From the NCBI GenBank assembly GCA_030949985.1, contig JAUZRX010000017.1:124001-188000 (forward strand): a stretch of DNA of 64,000 nucleotides, in the 5' to 3' direction. This document shows, piece after piece, positions 7,927 through 19,279 of this stretch (its first letter is position 1; each line of letters opens with the position of its first letter). The translations under genes were made by a program, and so were the position numbers. The stretch comes from Acidobacteriota bacterium (GTDB taxonomy: Bacteria > Acidobacteriota > Polarisedimenticolia > J045). The notes beneath the pieces are model-generated. The model was not told the origin of the DNA. It was given only the letters and a program-made list of their open reading frames with translations, and did no database searches.

Positions 7927-9716
7927 CACTCACCTCCTTCCGCGGTCTTTTCACCGCTCTTGAGTTCCTCAATGCGCTCACCGAGAGTCTTCTCCATCAA
8001 CTCGAGTGCTCCCTTGAACTGGGGCGGCACCTGCTCCTTTTGCTGCTGGATGCCGCTGAGGGCCTCTTCCAGGCGCTCGAGGTTGGTCGACTGTCGGACC
8101 TGCTTGATCTGGTTGAGCATGCTCTGCCGCATGGGTGCCGGCAGGTCGGCCAGCTCCGGGGGCACCTCCTCGGCCTGGGTGCCGGCCTTGCGGTAGTAGC
8201 GGGCCACGGCCCGGTTCTCCGGCTTGAAGTACTCGCTCGCGACCCGTTGGACGTCCTCGGCGGTGACCGCCAGGGTCTTGTCGGTCCAGGTGTTGACATA
8301 GCTCCAGTCGCCCAATCCGTCGAAGTAGAGCAACTGCAGCATGAGGAAGAACGGGCTCGACAGCCGGCGGTAGGAAGCGGCGAGGATCTGGTTCTTGACC
8401 TTCTGCAACTCCTCGGTGGGAATCGGCTCGTTCTGCAGCTTGGCGATCTGCTCGTCCCAGGCCTCGACGAGTTTGTCGGGGGTGGCATCCCCCTTGGTCT
8501 CGGCGTAGAACGAGAAGCTGCCTTCCCACTTGCCGCTCTGCTGGGAGGCCGAGGCGCTGGAGGCGATCTTCCGGTCGAGGACCATCGACTTGTAGAGGCG
8601 GCCGGTGCGGCCGTTGAGCAGCTCGGCCAGCACGTCGAGGGCGTAGCTGTCGCGATGCTGGAAGGGCACCGTGTGGTAGAGGATCTCTACCTGGGGTTGG
8701 CAGTCGCACTCGGCGATCATCTGCTTTTCGGCGAGCTGCTCCATTTCCATCGTCACCACCTGGGGTGGATCCTGAGGACCCTTGGCAATCCTGCCGAAGT
8801 AGGCCCGGGCCAGGCGCTTGACTTCCTCGGGGTCGAAGTTGCCCACCACGGCGGCAGTCAGGTTGTTGGGCGCGTAGTAGGTGCTGTAGTAGTCGTCGGC
8901 CTGCTGCTTGCTGATCGCCCGCAGGTCGGAGGGCCAGCCCACCACCGGCCAGCTATAGGGGTGGGATTCCCAGAACATCGCCTCGAATTGCTCCTGGTAC
9001 TTGCCCGTGGGGGTCGACTCGGTGCGCAGGCGGCGCTCTTCGTGCACGACATCCCGCTCGGTGTAGAACTCACGGAACACCGGGTGCGCCAGGCGGTCGG
9101 ACTCCATCCAGAACCACAGCTCGAGCTTGTTGGCCGGCACGGTGATGAAGTAGACGGTCATGTCCCGGTTGGTGAAGGCGTTCATCCGCGAGCCGCCTTC
9201 GCCGGTGTAGATCTTGTCGAACTCGTTCTTCACCATCAGCGAGGCCTGCTCTTCGGCCAGGGCATCGAACTTCTTCTGCAACTCTTCGAGCTCCGGGGTG
9301 CGGTTTTCCGTCGCGAAGGGATCGTCGATCTCGCCCTTGCGCCAGCGGGCCTTCTGCACTTCCGTCAGCTCGCGGATCCGCTGCTGGATCTTCTCCTGCT
9401 CGGCGATGATCTCGAGGTCCCGCTGGATGTTGCGGGTGCCCACAACGTGGGTTCCCTTGAACATCATGTGTTCGAAGAGGTGGGAGATGCCGGTGATGCC
9501 CGGCCGTTCGTTGGCCGAACCCACGTGGGCCACCCAGCCGGCGGTGACCGTGGTCAATTCCGGCTTGTGGACCAGCAGGAAGGTCATGCCGTTGTCCAGG
9601 GTAAAGGTTTCCACGGGTAGCTGGGCGCTGGTCTCGGCCGTCGCCGGCGTGGGGGAACCGGCGAGAACCAGGACGGACGCAACTACACCCAGGATCACGC
9701 GTGAGCGAGTCGTCAT
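7926..9716 (-). CDS. M16 family zinc metallopeptidase, catalytic subunit
   Basis: A 596-residue exported peptidase with a signal peptide of about 27 residues. The inverted zinc motif HLFEH lies at residues 79-83; the downstream acidic ligand is probably in VHEERR near residue 226. The gap between them is longer than usual because residues about 95-165 form a charged, coiled-coil-like insertion (EIIAEQEKIQQRIRELTEVQ). The C-terminal half carries VLAELLNGRTGRLYKSMVLD. It probably degrades peptides in the periplasm or at the outer membrane together with the non-catalytic partner translated from the same message. It starts at ATG 9716. Confidence 0.92.
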   Translation of the reverse strand: MTTRSRVILGVVASVLVLAGSPTPATAETSAQLPVETFTLDNGMTFLLVHKPELTTVTAGWVAHVGSANERPGITGISHLFEHMMFKGTHVVGTRNIQRDLEIIAEQEKIQQRIRELTEVQKARWRKGEIDDPFATENRTPELEELQKKFDALAEEQASLMVKNEFDKIYTGEGGSRMNAFTNRDMTVYFITVPANKLELWFWMESDRLAHPVFREFYTERDVVHEERRLRTESTPTGKYQEQFEAMFWESHPYSWPVVGWPSDLRAISKQQADDYYSTYYAPNNLTAAVVGNFDPEEVKRLARAYFGRIAKGPQDPPQVVTMEMEQLAEKQMIAECDCQPQVEILYHTVPFQHRDSYALDVLAELLNGRTGRLYKSMVLDRKIASSASASQQSGKWEGSFSFYAETKGDATPDKLVEAWDEQIAKLQNEPIPTEELQKVKNQILAASYRRLSSPFFLMLQLLYFDGLGDWSYVNTWTDKTLAVTAEDVQRVASEYFKPENRAVARYYRKAGTQAEEVPPELADLPAPMRQSMLNQIKQVRQSTNLERLEEALSGIQQQKEQVPPQFKGALELMEKTLGERIEELKSGEKTAEGGE

Positions 9717-9747
9717 CGACTGCCTCCAGGGCCAGGGGGCGCTTGGA

Positions 9748-10623
9748 TCAAGCGCCCGGTTTCGGATTTCTCAGCCCCTGAGCATAGCGCGGGGCATGGT
9801 TTCGGGCGGCCGACCCGCCTCGTGTCGGGGACGGACGGTCGCCAGGAATGGGGCGATCGGTCGCGGCGGCGGGGCGGACGGTGGCGAGGCTCCCTTCGGG
9901 CACCCAGCCGGCCAGGCCCCCGGCGGCCCGGATCCGCACCCAGCCTTCCCGGCGCTCCCCGATGCGGGCGGGGAAGCCCTCGTGCACCGTGAAGAGTACC
10001 GGGTTGGCCGCGCCCGGGCCCGAGCGGACCTCCACGCGCTCGGCGAGGATCACCGCCCCCCGCTCGGATTGTCGTATGCCGAGCCGGATCACCACGGGCG
10101 TCAGCAGCAGTGCGGCGACCACCGCCAGGGCGAGGGCCGGCCGGCGGAGCCGGGGACGGCCTGCCAGCAGGCCGAGGGCCAGCAGGCCGGCGGCCAGCCA
10201 CTCCATGGCCAGGCCGACGATCAATCCCCCCCGGGCCGGCACCAGGGCGGTGGCCCGGGCCAGTGCCCACCGCCACCGGAAGCCCTCGTCCGGGGGAGCG
10301 TCGGTCAGCCGTGCGGTGACCCACTGCAGGTTGGCCCGGGCGTCCTCGTCCCGGGGAGCGAGCCACAGGGCCCGGCGGAAGGAAAGGGCGGCAGGGCCCA
10401 GGCGGCCGGCACGGGCCTGGGCGCAGCCCAGGTTGTAGTACACCGACTCGTGGATCACCCCTCCGTCGGCCACCTGCTGCCAGAGGCTCTCCGCGCGGGC
10501 GTAGTCGCCGCTCTCGTAGGCTTCGGCGGCCCGGGCGAAGAGGGCTTCGGGCGTGGCGGCCCGGGACGGGCCCAGGGTGCTCAGCGCCAGCAGGACCGCG
10601 AGCATGGCGGGCATCCTCTTCAT
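9748..10623 (-). CDS. BatE-like TPR and SH3-domain membrane protein
   Basis: A 291-residue protein: signal peptide to about residue 22 (PSRAA), TPR-like helices (ALFARAAEAYESGDYARAESL; YYNLGCAQARAGRLGPAALS; WLAPRDEDARANLQ), two hydrophobic helices near residues 125-175, then a bacterial SH3-like domain (AERVEVRSGPGAANPVLFTV, WVRIRAAGGLAGWVPEGSLA). This is the usual BatE layout. The start ATG 10623-10621 overlaps the batD stop. It is the last gene of the MoxR/Bat operon. It probably scaffolds the complex at the inner membrane. Confidence 0.8.
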   Translation of the reverse strand: MKRMPAMLAVLLALSTLGPSRAATPEALFARAAEAYESGDYARAESLWQQVADGGVIHESVYYNLGCAQARAGRLGPAALSFRRALWLAPRDEDARANLQWVTARLTDAPPDEGFRWRWALARATALVPARGGLIVGLAMEWLAAGLLALGLLAGRPRLRRPALALAVVAALLLTPVVIRLGIRQSERGAVILAERVEVRSGPGAANPVLFTVHEGFPARIGERREGWVRIRAAGGLAGWVPEGSLATVRPAAATDRPIPGDRPSPTRGGSAARNHAPRYAQGLRNPKPGA

Positions 10624-12326
10624 CGTGTCGCCTCCCTCACCACGGCGGCCACCGCATCGATCAGTGCCGTGTCGGCACTGCCGCCTCCGTAGCGCACGGC
10701 CTCGGCCCGGTCGACCAGGGAGACGATACGGGCGGCCAGTTCCCGGTCGCCGCAGGCCTCCGCCAGTCGTCGTCGCAGGCGCGGCGGGTCGAGAGCGCTG
10801 AGCCTGGCACCGGCCAGGTGGTCGATCAGGGTGTGCAGGGCGAGGATCAACTCCTTGGCGGCTTCTTCTCCGGAGGCCGCCTTGCGGGCCCGTGCCAGGT
10901 GGCCATCGATGCGCCGCCGCCAGCGCCGGCGCCGGCCGGCGGGCGAAAGGGCGATGCGCCGGGTGAGAGCCTGGGCCAGGGCCAGCAGGCCCAGCCCCAG
11001 GGGCGGAGCCAGGGCCGCGATCCAGGCCGCCGCCGCATCCCACAGCCCGGTGGCCCTCGAGCGCAACGCACGGGGTGTGGGATGCAGGAAGCGCAGGTCG
11101 CTACCCTGCGGCCGCACGGGCAGAGGAGCGCCTGTCCCGGCTTCGGCTCCGTGGCTTGCCGCGGGCAGGACCTCGATTTCGAGGGGACCGGAGGCAAGGG
11201 ATCGGTAGGTTTCGGCATCCGGATCGAAGTAGCTGAAATGGACCCCGTCCAGGCGGATCGTCCCCGGTGCCCGGGCCACCAGGGGGAAGACGAAACGGCG
11301 TCCGCCCGTGGGTATTTCCTCCTCCAGGGGTTCGAAGCCCTGCACGTCCTGGGGCAGGTCGAGCAGGGGGGCGGCCATGGCCCCCAGGGGGCCGTCGCCC
11401 GTGATCCGCGCCACGACGTTGAAAGCCTCGCCGGCGCGCACGCGGCCGGGACTCACCTCGGCCTCGAGCCGGTAGTGGCCGACGCCGCCGGTGAAGTCCG
11501 TCGGCCGGTCCTTCTCGGGCAGGGGACGCACGTGCAACTTGAGGGCGGGGGCCACACGAGCGACCCGGTCGATCCTTTGTTCGAAGAAGAAGCCCAGCCG
11601 GTCCCGGTTGCGTCGGGGCACCCCGAAGGCGAAGGGCACGGCGGGAATCTCCACCTCGCCGGTACGGGTGGGGGTCAGGTGTCGGCGGAAGAGCACGTAC
11701 TCGGTCCACTGCCGCCCTCGCCGGTCCTGGCTGACCCTGGCGGTGGCGTTGGGGTCGATCTTCTCGTCGTCGATGATGAAGCCGGCGATGGGTTCGAGGC
11801 GATCGGGATCGAAACCCTGCACCTTGACACGGGTGCGCAGGACGTAATCCAGGGTGACGGTCTGGCCCACGTAGACCTTCTTGCGGTCGAGGCGGGGGGT
11901 GATGGAGATTTCACTGTCAGGGGCCGAGGGGTCGTCGGCCGACTGGGGGAGAATCTTGATCGGCACGGCGGCGGTCTTGCGGGCCTCGTCCCCGATTTGC
12001 AGCGTGAAGGATGGAATCCGCCCCTCCCCCTGCTCGATGGCCAGGTATTCGATGGTGAAGGTTTTCGAAGCGCTGGACTTGCCGTTGATCCACGAGAAGG
12101 ACTGGGAAGTCCTGACGCCGCCGGCGGGCACCAGGCGCCGGCCCTTGGGAGGGGAGCCGATTTCCGTCCGGGAAGCCTCGGGGCCGCTGACCTCGATCTG
12201 CACCCGCACGCCCTCGCCGACCCGCACGGTGCGGGGCTCGACCTGGACGTCGATTTCCACCGCCGGCACGGCGGCCGGCAGGCCCGCCCCGAGCAGGAGG
12301 GCGACGATCCACCCGCGGCCCTTCAC
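10620..12326 (-). CDS. batD: BatD-like oxygen-tolerance protein
   Basis: A 568-residue exported and membrane-anchored protein. After the signal peptide (about residues 1-22) come Ig-like beta domains typical of BatD, starting VEIDVQVEPRTVRVGEGVRV and including KKVYVGQTVTLDYVLRTRV and GDGPLGAMAAPLLDLPQDVQ. A transmembrane helix near residues 445-465 (APPLGLGLLALAQAL) is followed by a cytoplasmic helical tail. BatD works with the von Willebrand A proteins BatA and BatB in the envelope. It overlaps the upstream TPR gene by four bases (ATGA). Confidence 0.88.
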   Translation of the reverse strand: MKGRGWIVALLLGAGLPAAVPAVEIDVQVEPRTVRVGEGVRVQIEVSGPEASRTEIGSPPKGRRLVPAGGVRTSQSFSWINGKSSASKTFTIEYLAIEQGEGRIPSFTLQIGDEARKTAAVPIKILPQSADDPSAPDSEISITPRLDRKKVYVGQTVTLDYVLRTRVKVQGFDPDRLEPIAGFIIDDEKIDPNATARVSQDRRGRQWTEYVLFRRHLTPTRTGEVEIPAVPFAFGVPRRNRDRLGFFFEQRIDRVARVAPALKLHVRPLPEKDRPTDFTGGVGHYRLEAEVSPGRVRAGEAFNVVARITGDGPLGAMAAPLLDLPQDVQGFEPLEEEIPTGGRRFVFPLVARAPGTIRLDGVHFSYFDPDAETYRSLASGPLEIEVLPAASHGAEAGTGAPLPVRPQGSDLRFLHPTPRALRSRATGLWDAAAAWIAALAPPLGLGLLALAQALTRRIALSPAGRRRRWRRRIDGHLARARKAASGEEAAKELILALHTLIDHLAGARLSALDPPRLRRRLAEACGDRELAARIVSLVDRAEAVRYGGGSADTALIDAVAAVVREATR

Positions 12327-13216
12327 CAGTCCTTCTCCCGTTTTTCGTGGGGGCCCCTTCGCTGGCGCCTGAGCGCTCGGCGCAGGGCGCTCTTCTCGTT
12401 CTGCTCGAGCATCTTCAGCAGGCGAGCGGCCAGTTCGTCCTCATCCCGGCGCTCGGCATCCGCCCCGGCTCCCTCCGCGGGCCGGTCGCCGGCCTGGCTC
12501 CGGCCATCGGCCGGGCCGGGCCGATCTTCCTGCGGTGGGGTCGGGGCCTGCCGCCGGTCGTCACCGGGGCTCGGGGCCTCCGGCTGCCGGCCGGAGCGGC
12601 TGTCGTGTTCCTGGTCGCCCTGCCGTCCGTCCCGCTGCCCCTGGTCTTGTCGGTTCCGGGGCTCGCTGCTCGGCTTCGAGTCCTTGCCGCCCGAAGAGCC
12701 CTGCTGTGAGCCCTGCTGTTTTTGCGGCTGGTCCCGTGGCTGCTCCTGGGACCCGCCCTGGGAGGCCTGGGGCTGGGCCGCCTGGAGGGCCAGTTCCAGG
12801 TTGCGCCGTGCCTCTTCGTCGGTCGGATCGATCATCAGCGCCCGGGCGAAGGAGTCCACGGCCGCGGCGGTGTTCTTGTCCGCCAGCGCCGCCACCCCCC
12901 GGTTGTACCAGGCATCCCGGGCAAGCTCGCCCCGGGCGAGTTGGGCGGCCCGCTTCCAGGCCCGGTCGGCCTCCTCCAGTTTGCCGGCCCGGGCCAGGGC
13001 GAGTCCCAGGTTGTAGAGCACCCGCGGATCGTCCGGCGCGTGGGCCTGGGCCTCGGTGAAGTGCTCGAGGGCCGCGGCGGGGTCGTCCTTTTCGAGGGCG
13101 GCGATGCCGGCCCGGTTTTCCCGGTAGAGAGTCTGGGCGGGATCGAAAGCCTGGACCGTGCCGGCGGCGGCCGGCACGGCCAGAGACACGACGAGGACCC
13201 GGAGGGTCTGTTTCAT
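12323..13216 (-). CDS. BatC-like TPR protein with long charged low-complexity tail
   Basis: A 297-residue exported protein. The signal peptide (about residues 1-23) precedes three TPR units (AGIAALEKDDPAAALEHFTE; RVLYNLGLALARAGKLEEAD; WYNRGVAALADKNTAAAVDS). From about residue 155 it becomes a Gln/Ser/Asp/Arg-rich disordered stretch. It ends in a conserved-looking helix (DELAARLLKMLEQNEKSALR) and a basic tail. This matches BatC-type proteins, which link the von Willebrand A subunits to BatD. ATG 13216 overlaps the stop of the upstream batB-like gene. Longer upstream frames are shadows of that gene. Confidence 0.82.
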   Translation of the reverse strand: MKQTLRVLVVSLAVPAAAGTVQAFDPAQTLYRENRAGIAALEKDDPAAALEHFTEAQAHAPDDPRVLYNLGLALARAGKLEEADRAWKRAAQLARGELARDAWYNRGVAALADKNTAAAVDSFARALMIDPTDEEARRNLELALQAAQPQASQGGSQEQPRDQPQKQQGSQQGSSGGKDSKPSSEPRNRQDQGQRDGRQGDQEHDSRSGRQPEAPSPGDDRRQAPTPPQEDRPGPADGRSQAGDRPAEGAGADAERRDEDELAARLLKMLEQNEKSALRRALRRQRRGPHEKREKDW

Positions 13217-14214
13217 GTCTTCCTCCTGTCCAGCCATCCGGCCTCGAGCAGGACCAGCAGGAACACCGCTCCCAGCGGCCAACGGTACTGCTCGGCGTGG
13301 CGCACGAAGAGAGTATCCGCCCATTCGCTGCGCTCCATCTTCGAAAGTGCTTCCACCACCTGCTCGACTCCGGCGTCGAATCCCGTGGCCCGCACGTAGG
13401 CCCCGCCGCCGGCCTCCGCCACCGCCGCCAGAACGCGTTCGTCCAGGCGGCTGGTGACCACCTGGCCCGAGCGGTCGCGGATGTAGCCTGTCACCCGGCC
13501 GTCGGCGTCCCGCTCGGGGATCGGCGCGCCCTGGGGCGTGCCCACGCCGATGGTGTAGATCCGCACTCCCGATTCCACCGCCGTGGCCACCGCCGCCATG
13601 GCCCCCGCCTCGAGGTCCTCGCCGTCGGAGATCACCACCAGCACCCGCCTGGCCCGGGCCCGCTGGCGGAAGGCATCCACGGCCAGTTCGATCGCCCGGC
13701 CCAGGTCGGTGCCCTGGTCGGGGAAGATCGTGGGATCCGCCGCGGCCAGGTAGAGTTCGAGGGAGCCCCGATCGAGGGTCATCGGGCAGAGCAGCCCCGC
13801 CTGGCCGGCGAAGCCCAGCAGCCCCACCCGGTCGGAGGGAAGCCGGCGGCCCAGTTCCCGGGCCATGGAGCGGGCGATCATCAGGCGGCTGGGGGCCACG
13901 TCCTCGGCCAACATGGAGCGGGAGAGGTCCAGGGCGATGATCAGGTCCAGGCCCCGGGCGTGGATCTCCTCCTCGCTCTCGCCCCAGCGGGGGCGGGCCA
14001 GGGCTACCAGCGTCAGGGCCGCGGCCAGCAGCACCAGCAGGTTGCGCCACAGGGGGCGGGACGAGGGCCGGGTCAGGTCGATGCGGCCCAGGGAGCCCGG
14101 AGCCGCCCAGCGTTCGAGGCGCTGTCGGCGGGAGCGGGCCAGCAGCCACAGTCCCGCGGCCAGGGCGGGGAGAGTGAGCAGGCCCCACAGCCACTGGGGA
14201 GCCCCGAAGCTCAT
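13213..14214 (-). CDS. batB: BatB-like von Willebrand factor A membrane protein
   Basis: A 333-residue inner-membrane protein: two N-terminal hydrophobic helices (about residues 8-26 and 57-73), a VWA domain and a C-terminal helix near residues 310-325. The metal-ion-dependent adhesion site is intact: DLSRS at residues 96-100 (DxSxS), the later Thr in GTDLGRAIELAVDAF and Asp in VVISDGEDLEAG. Such domains bind partner proteins through a divalent metal. Four-base overlaps join it to the BatA-like gene upstream and the TPR gene downstream. Confidence 0.9.
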   Translation of the reverse strand: MSFGAPQWLWGLLTLPALAAGLWLLARSRRQRLERWAAPGSLGRIDLTRPSSRPLWRNLLVLLAAALTLVALARPRWGESEEEIHARGLDLIIALDLSRSMLAEDVAPSRLMIARSMARELGRRLPSDRVGLLGFAGQAGLLCPMTLDRGSLELYLAAADPTIFPDQGTDLGRAIELAVDAFRQRARARRVLVVISDGEDLEAGAMAAVATAVESGVRIYTIGVGTPQGAPIPERDADGRVTGYIRDRSGQVVTSRLDERVLAAVAEAGGGAYVRATGFDAGVEQVVEALSKMERSEWADTLFVRHAEQYRWPLGAVFLLVLLEAGWLDRRKT

Positions 14215-15200
14215 GGCAGCCTCCCGAAGACGAAGCGGGCGCAGAAGATCTCGAGCAGCAGCAGCAGCCCCGCCGCCAGCAGCCAGGGCTCGAAGCGGTC
14301 GGACCAGGCCACGTGGATCCGGCTGCGGATTTCGCTTTTCTCCAGGCCGTCGATGATCTCGAAGATCTGCTCGAGCTTGCCGTCCTCGTCGGCACGGAAA
14401 TAGCGTCCGCCGGTGGTTTCCGCGATGCGGGTCAGGGTTTGCTCGTCGATCTCCACCGGTACGGGGATCACCCGCCAGCGCCCCGACGGCCCCTGTACCG
14501 GCAGCCGGGCCACGCCGTGGGTGCCGATGCCGATGGTGTAGATCCGCAGACCTTTTTTGCGAGCCAGTTCGGCGGCGGTCATAGGGGCGATGGCGCCGGC
14601 ATTGTTCACGCCGTCGGTGACCAGGATGATCACCCGGCTGCGGGCGTCGGAGGCCTGGAGCCGGGCGATGCCGGCCGCCAGGCCGAGGCCGATGGCGGTG
14701 CCGTCCTCGTCGGGGGTGGCGAAGTCCACCGCCTCGAGCAGGGCCAGCAGGGCCTGGTGGTCGAGGGTCAGCGGACAGGCGGTGTAGGCCTCCCGGGCGA
14801 AGGGGATCAGCCCCAGCCGGTCGGTGGGACGACCGAGGACGAAGTGGCGGATCGTGCGACGGGCGACGGTCAGGCGGTCGGGGGAGAGATCGAGGGCCCG
14901 CATGCTTCCCGAGCGGTCGAGGACGATGACGATGTCCACCCCGTGGGTCGTGACCTCTTCATTGCGCACGCCGTACTGAGGCCGGGCCAGGGCCACCGCG
15001 GCGAGCACGAGGAACAGTACCCGTAGCACCCGGGGCAGGTGACGCAGGCGGATGCGCCAGCTTCCGGGGGCGCCCTCGAGGGGGGCGAGGTCGGCGTGGA
15101 GCAGGGCCGGCGGGCGACGAGATTGGCGCCACCAGAGCCAGAAGAGGGGCAGCAGGGCCAGCAGCAGGGCCAGCGCCCAGGGGTCGTGGAGGCGGATCAT
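14211..15200 (-). CDS. batA: BatA-like von Willebrand factor A membrane protein
   Basis: A 329-residue protein with the same plan as its BatB-like neighbour: N-terminal helices at about residues 8-24 and 58-72, a VWA domain with complete MIDAS (DRSGS at 95-99; DGTAIGLGLAAGIARL; VTDGVNNAG) and a C-terminal membrane helix. The start ATG 15200 is chosen because it overlaps the upstream stop and begins with the family's MxxLxxPWALALL pattern. The two VWA proteins are presumed to pair in the inner membrane facing the periplasm. Confidence 0.9.
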   Translation of the reverse strand: MIRLHDPWALALLLALLPLFWLWWRQSRRPPALLHADLAPLEGAPGSWRIRLRHLPRVLRVLFLVLAAVALARPQYGVRNEEVTTHGVDIVIVLDRSGSMRALDLSPDRLTVARRTIRHFVLGRPTDRLGLIPFAREAYTACPLTLDHQALLALLEAVDFATPDEDGTAIGLGLAAGIARLQASDARSRVIILVTDGVNNAGAIAPMTAAELARKKGLRIYTIGIGTHGVARLPVQGPSGRWRVIPVPVEIDEQTLTRIAETTGGRYFRADEDGKLEQIFEIIDGLEKSEIRSRIHVAWSDRFEPWLLAAGLLLLLEIFCARFVFGRLP

Positions 15201-16173
15201 GCCGTCCCCTCCTCGTCGTCCCGGCGCGCGCGCGATGTTTCGACGATGACGGCACGCAGGGCTTCGGCTTTTTCCCGCAGCACGTCCGCGGCGGGTCGGT
15301 CCCCGGCGAACTTCACCATGTCCAGCTCGCCCAGCCAATGGACCAGCCAGTCGCTCCGGCTCGGGGAAAAACCGGTGGCCGCGAGCAGCGGGCGGCACTC
15401 GGCGGTGGTCTTCTCGAGCAGGCTGACACCGGCGCGGGTACCGATGTAGCCCTTGCCGATCTCCGCCAGGCGCGCGCTGAAGGTCTTGAGGTGGCCGCGT
15501 TCGAGCAGGCCCTCACCGAGCAGGGCCTCGAGGGCGTCGAGGGCCACGGTTTCCGGTGGTGGAGGAGGAGGGCCGGGAGCGGGTGTCGGCCGGCTGCGGG
15601 GCCGGAGGCGCCGGAGCCACCACACCGCCCCGGCGATCAGCAGGCCGGCGAGGGCCGCCATGGCAAGCAGGCCGGGGATGTCGAGACCGATCCACCGCGG
15701 GCCCCTGGGCGGCGCGGGCTGCCGGCCACCGGCACCGGGCAGGGACTCGGTGACCAGTTCCAGGGGCGCGGTGCGCCCGGCGAGGGTCCCTCCGGCGGTG
15801 AGGATTTCGAGGGACGGGACCTGTAGCGGGCCGATGGCGGTCAGCAGCACTTCCAGCACGTCCCGGCCCCCGGCCCGGGAATCGCGGGGTACCAGCCGGC
15901 GGGGCCGCACCTGCCCGCCTTCCACTGCCGCTTTCGGTGCGGCCAGTCGCGGGTCGTCGGGGCGGGCGCCCGGGGGCCAGGTGAGGGCCAGGCCCACGAT
16001 CTGGCCCGGCCGCGGGGGCTGGCTCCCGGTCCAGGGTTGGGGGCCCTGGGGGCCGAGGACGAAGACCGGTTCGAGGGTGACGACGGGGGGGGGCGGCGCC
16101 GGCGGGTCCGGCTGGGCGGTGCCCGGGGCCAGGAAGAGCAGGACAGCCAGCAGGGCCAGCAGCCGGCGCCGCC

Positions 16174-16177
<4 letters not shown>
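15197..16177 (-). CDS. Exported single-pass membrane protein of the MoxR/Bat operon (DUF4381-like tail)
   Basis: A 326-residue protein. The signal peptide (about residues 1-21) is followed by a proline-rich stretch and a beta-rich domain related in style to the BatD N-terminal region. A membrane helix at about residues 172-190 (GLLAMAALAGLLIAGAVWWL) leads to a cytoplasmic helical domain (LDALEALLGEGLLERGHLKT; YIGTRAGVSLLEKTTAECRP) like those of DUF4381-type proteins found beside MoxR. It contains a run of nine G on the + strand (16085-16093) that leaves the frame intact. Overlaps of four bases on both sides. Confidence 0.75.
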
Positions 16178-18068
<1,891 letters not shown>

Positions 18069-18140
18069 GGCGCTCTCCTCGTCTCGTCCCCGGGGCCCCG
18101 GGGCGGACCTGTGACAGGAGAAAGTAGGGTATTCGGCAAC

Positions 18141-18170
18141 GCTTCGGGGGGCAAAGCTTCGGGGGGCAAA
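18141..18170. repeat. Two perfect 15-bp tandem copies upstream of moxR
   Basis: The unit GCTTCGGGGGGCAAA occurs at 18141-18155 and again at 18156-18170. Read toward moxR, one copy supplies a weak -35-like TTGCCC seventeen bases before TACCCT, so the duplication may alter the operon promoter. That promoter assignment is weak. Confidence 0.6.
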
Positions 18171-18292
18171 GTCGCGGCAGACGGGGGAGGACTCGCCCCC
18201 TCCCGGGGGAGCAGGGAGCGGGCGATGCTCTCGCGAGCGGCCCGGAGCTTTCCTTTCGAGGGGCGGCGTTCGCGCTGAGTGAGCGGCGGGAG

Positions 18293-19237
18293 CTATCGGT
18301 CGCCCTGGCCGGTGCCGAAGAAGCGGGGGGGCTCGTCGAGGGTGTAGATCCGGGTCTCTTCGGCGATGGCGCGGCGGACGTAGGCCGGGGTTTGCAGCAT
18401 GCCCAGCAGGGTGATGCCGTCGATCAGCCGCAAGCCTCCGGTGGTGCCCGCGGCGAGCAGGGCGTCGGTGGCCTCCGGCTCGGGACGCAGATCGAGAGCC
18501 GCGTCCCGGCAGATCAGAAAGCCCCAGGGGGAGGCGTAGGTGGGCACGTGAGAAGCGTAGGAGCGTACGTTGGTGAAGACCGAGAGCAGGGTGCGGGCCA
18601 GGCGGGCGTGGAGCCCCAGTTCCGCGGGCGAGACGGGGCCGGCCTGGACCACCAGGACGCCGTCGTCACGGAGCACCCGGCGGGCCTTCTCGAAATATTC
18701 CCGGGTGAACAGGGGGTAGGAGGGGCCCTCCTCGATCGGATCGGAGAGATCCGAGATGACCAGGTCGAAGCGCTGGTCGGTGTTGTCCAGGTACTCGAGA
18801 GCGTCACCGATGATCAGTTCGGTGCGCGGGTCGTCGAAGGCGCCCTGGTGCATCTCCGGCAGGTGCTCACGGCAGGCCTCCACCACCTCGCCGTCGATGT
18901 CGATCATCGTCACCCGCTCGACGCTCCTCCAGCGCAGCACCTCGCGCACCGTGGCGCCTTCACCGCCGCCGAGCACCAGTACCCGGCGTGCCGCGCCCAG
19001 GGCGATCATCGCCGGCTGGACCAGGGCTTCGTGGTAGAGGAACTCGTCCCCCGTGCAGGACTGCCACTTGCCGTCGAGTACCAGGGCCTTGCCGTAGGCG
19101 CCGGTTTCGACGATGGACATTTCCTGGAAGGCCGTGCGGGCATGGGCCAGGATGCGAACGATACCGTGCTGGTAGACGTCCCAAGGCGTGATGTACTCGC
19201 TGACCCACAGGTCAGCGCGAAGCTCGGCACCGGGCAT
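18293..19237 (-). CDS. speE: Spermidine synthase (polyamine aminopropyltransferase)
   Basis: A 314-residue enzyme that transfers the aminopropyl group of decarboxylated S-adenosylmethionine to putrescine. It shows the N-terminal beta domain (KALVLDGKWQSCTGDEFLYH), the nucleotide motif VLVLGGGEGATVREVL near residues 86-101, the acidic MIDIDGEVV, and DLVISDLSDPIEEGPSYPLF holding the catalytic Asp. Start ATG 19237 was chosen because GGGAGGT lies just upstream. It follows speD by 42 bases on the same strand, so one message encodes both steps. Confidence 0.93.
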   Translation of the reverse strand: MPGAELRADLWVSEYITPWDVYQHGIVRILAHARTAFQEMSIVETGAYGKALVLDGKWQSCTGDEFLYHEALVQPAMIALGAARRVLVLGGGEGATVREVLRWRSVERVTMIDIDGEVVEACREHLPEMHQGAFDDPRTELIIGDALEYLDNTDQRFDLVISDLSDPIEEGPSYPLFTREYFEKARRVLRDDGVLVVQAGPVSPAELGLHARLARTLLSVFTNVRSYASHVPTYASPWGFLICRDAALDLRPEPEATDALLAAGTTGGLRLIDGITLLGMLQTPAYVRRAIAEETRIYTLDEPPRFFGTGQGDR

Positions 19238-19279
19238 GGGATGACCTCCCTCGGGTGGGGGCAATGGGCAGCGAGCCGA

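Noticed and set aside
10818-13016. A plus-strand open frame of about 730 codons in the Bat region
   Set aside because: Antisense to batD and the TPR gene; composition typical of a shadow frame.
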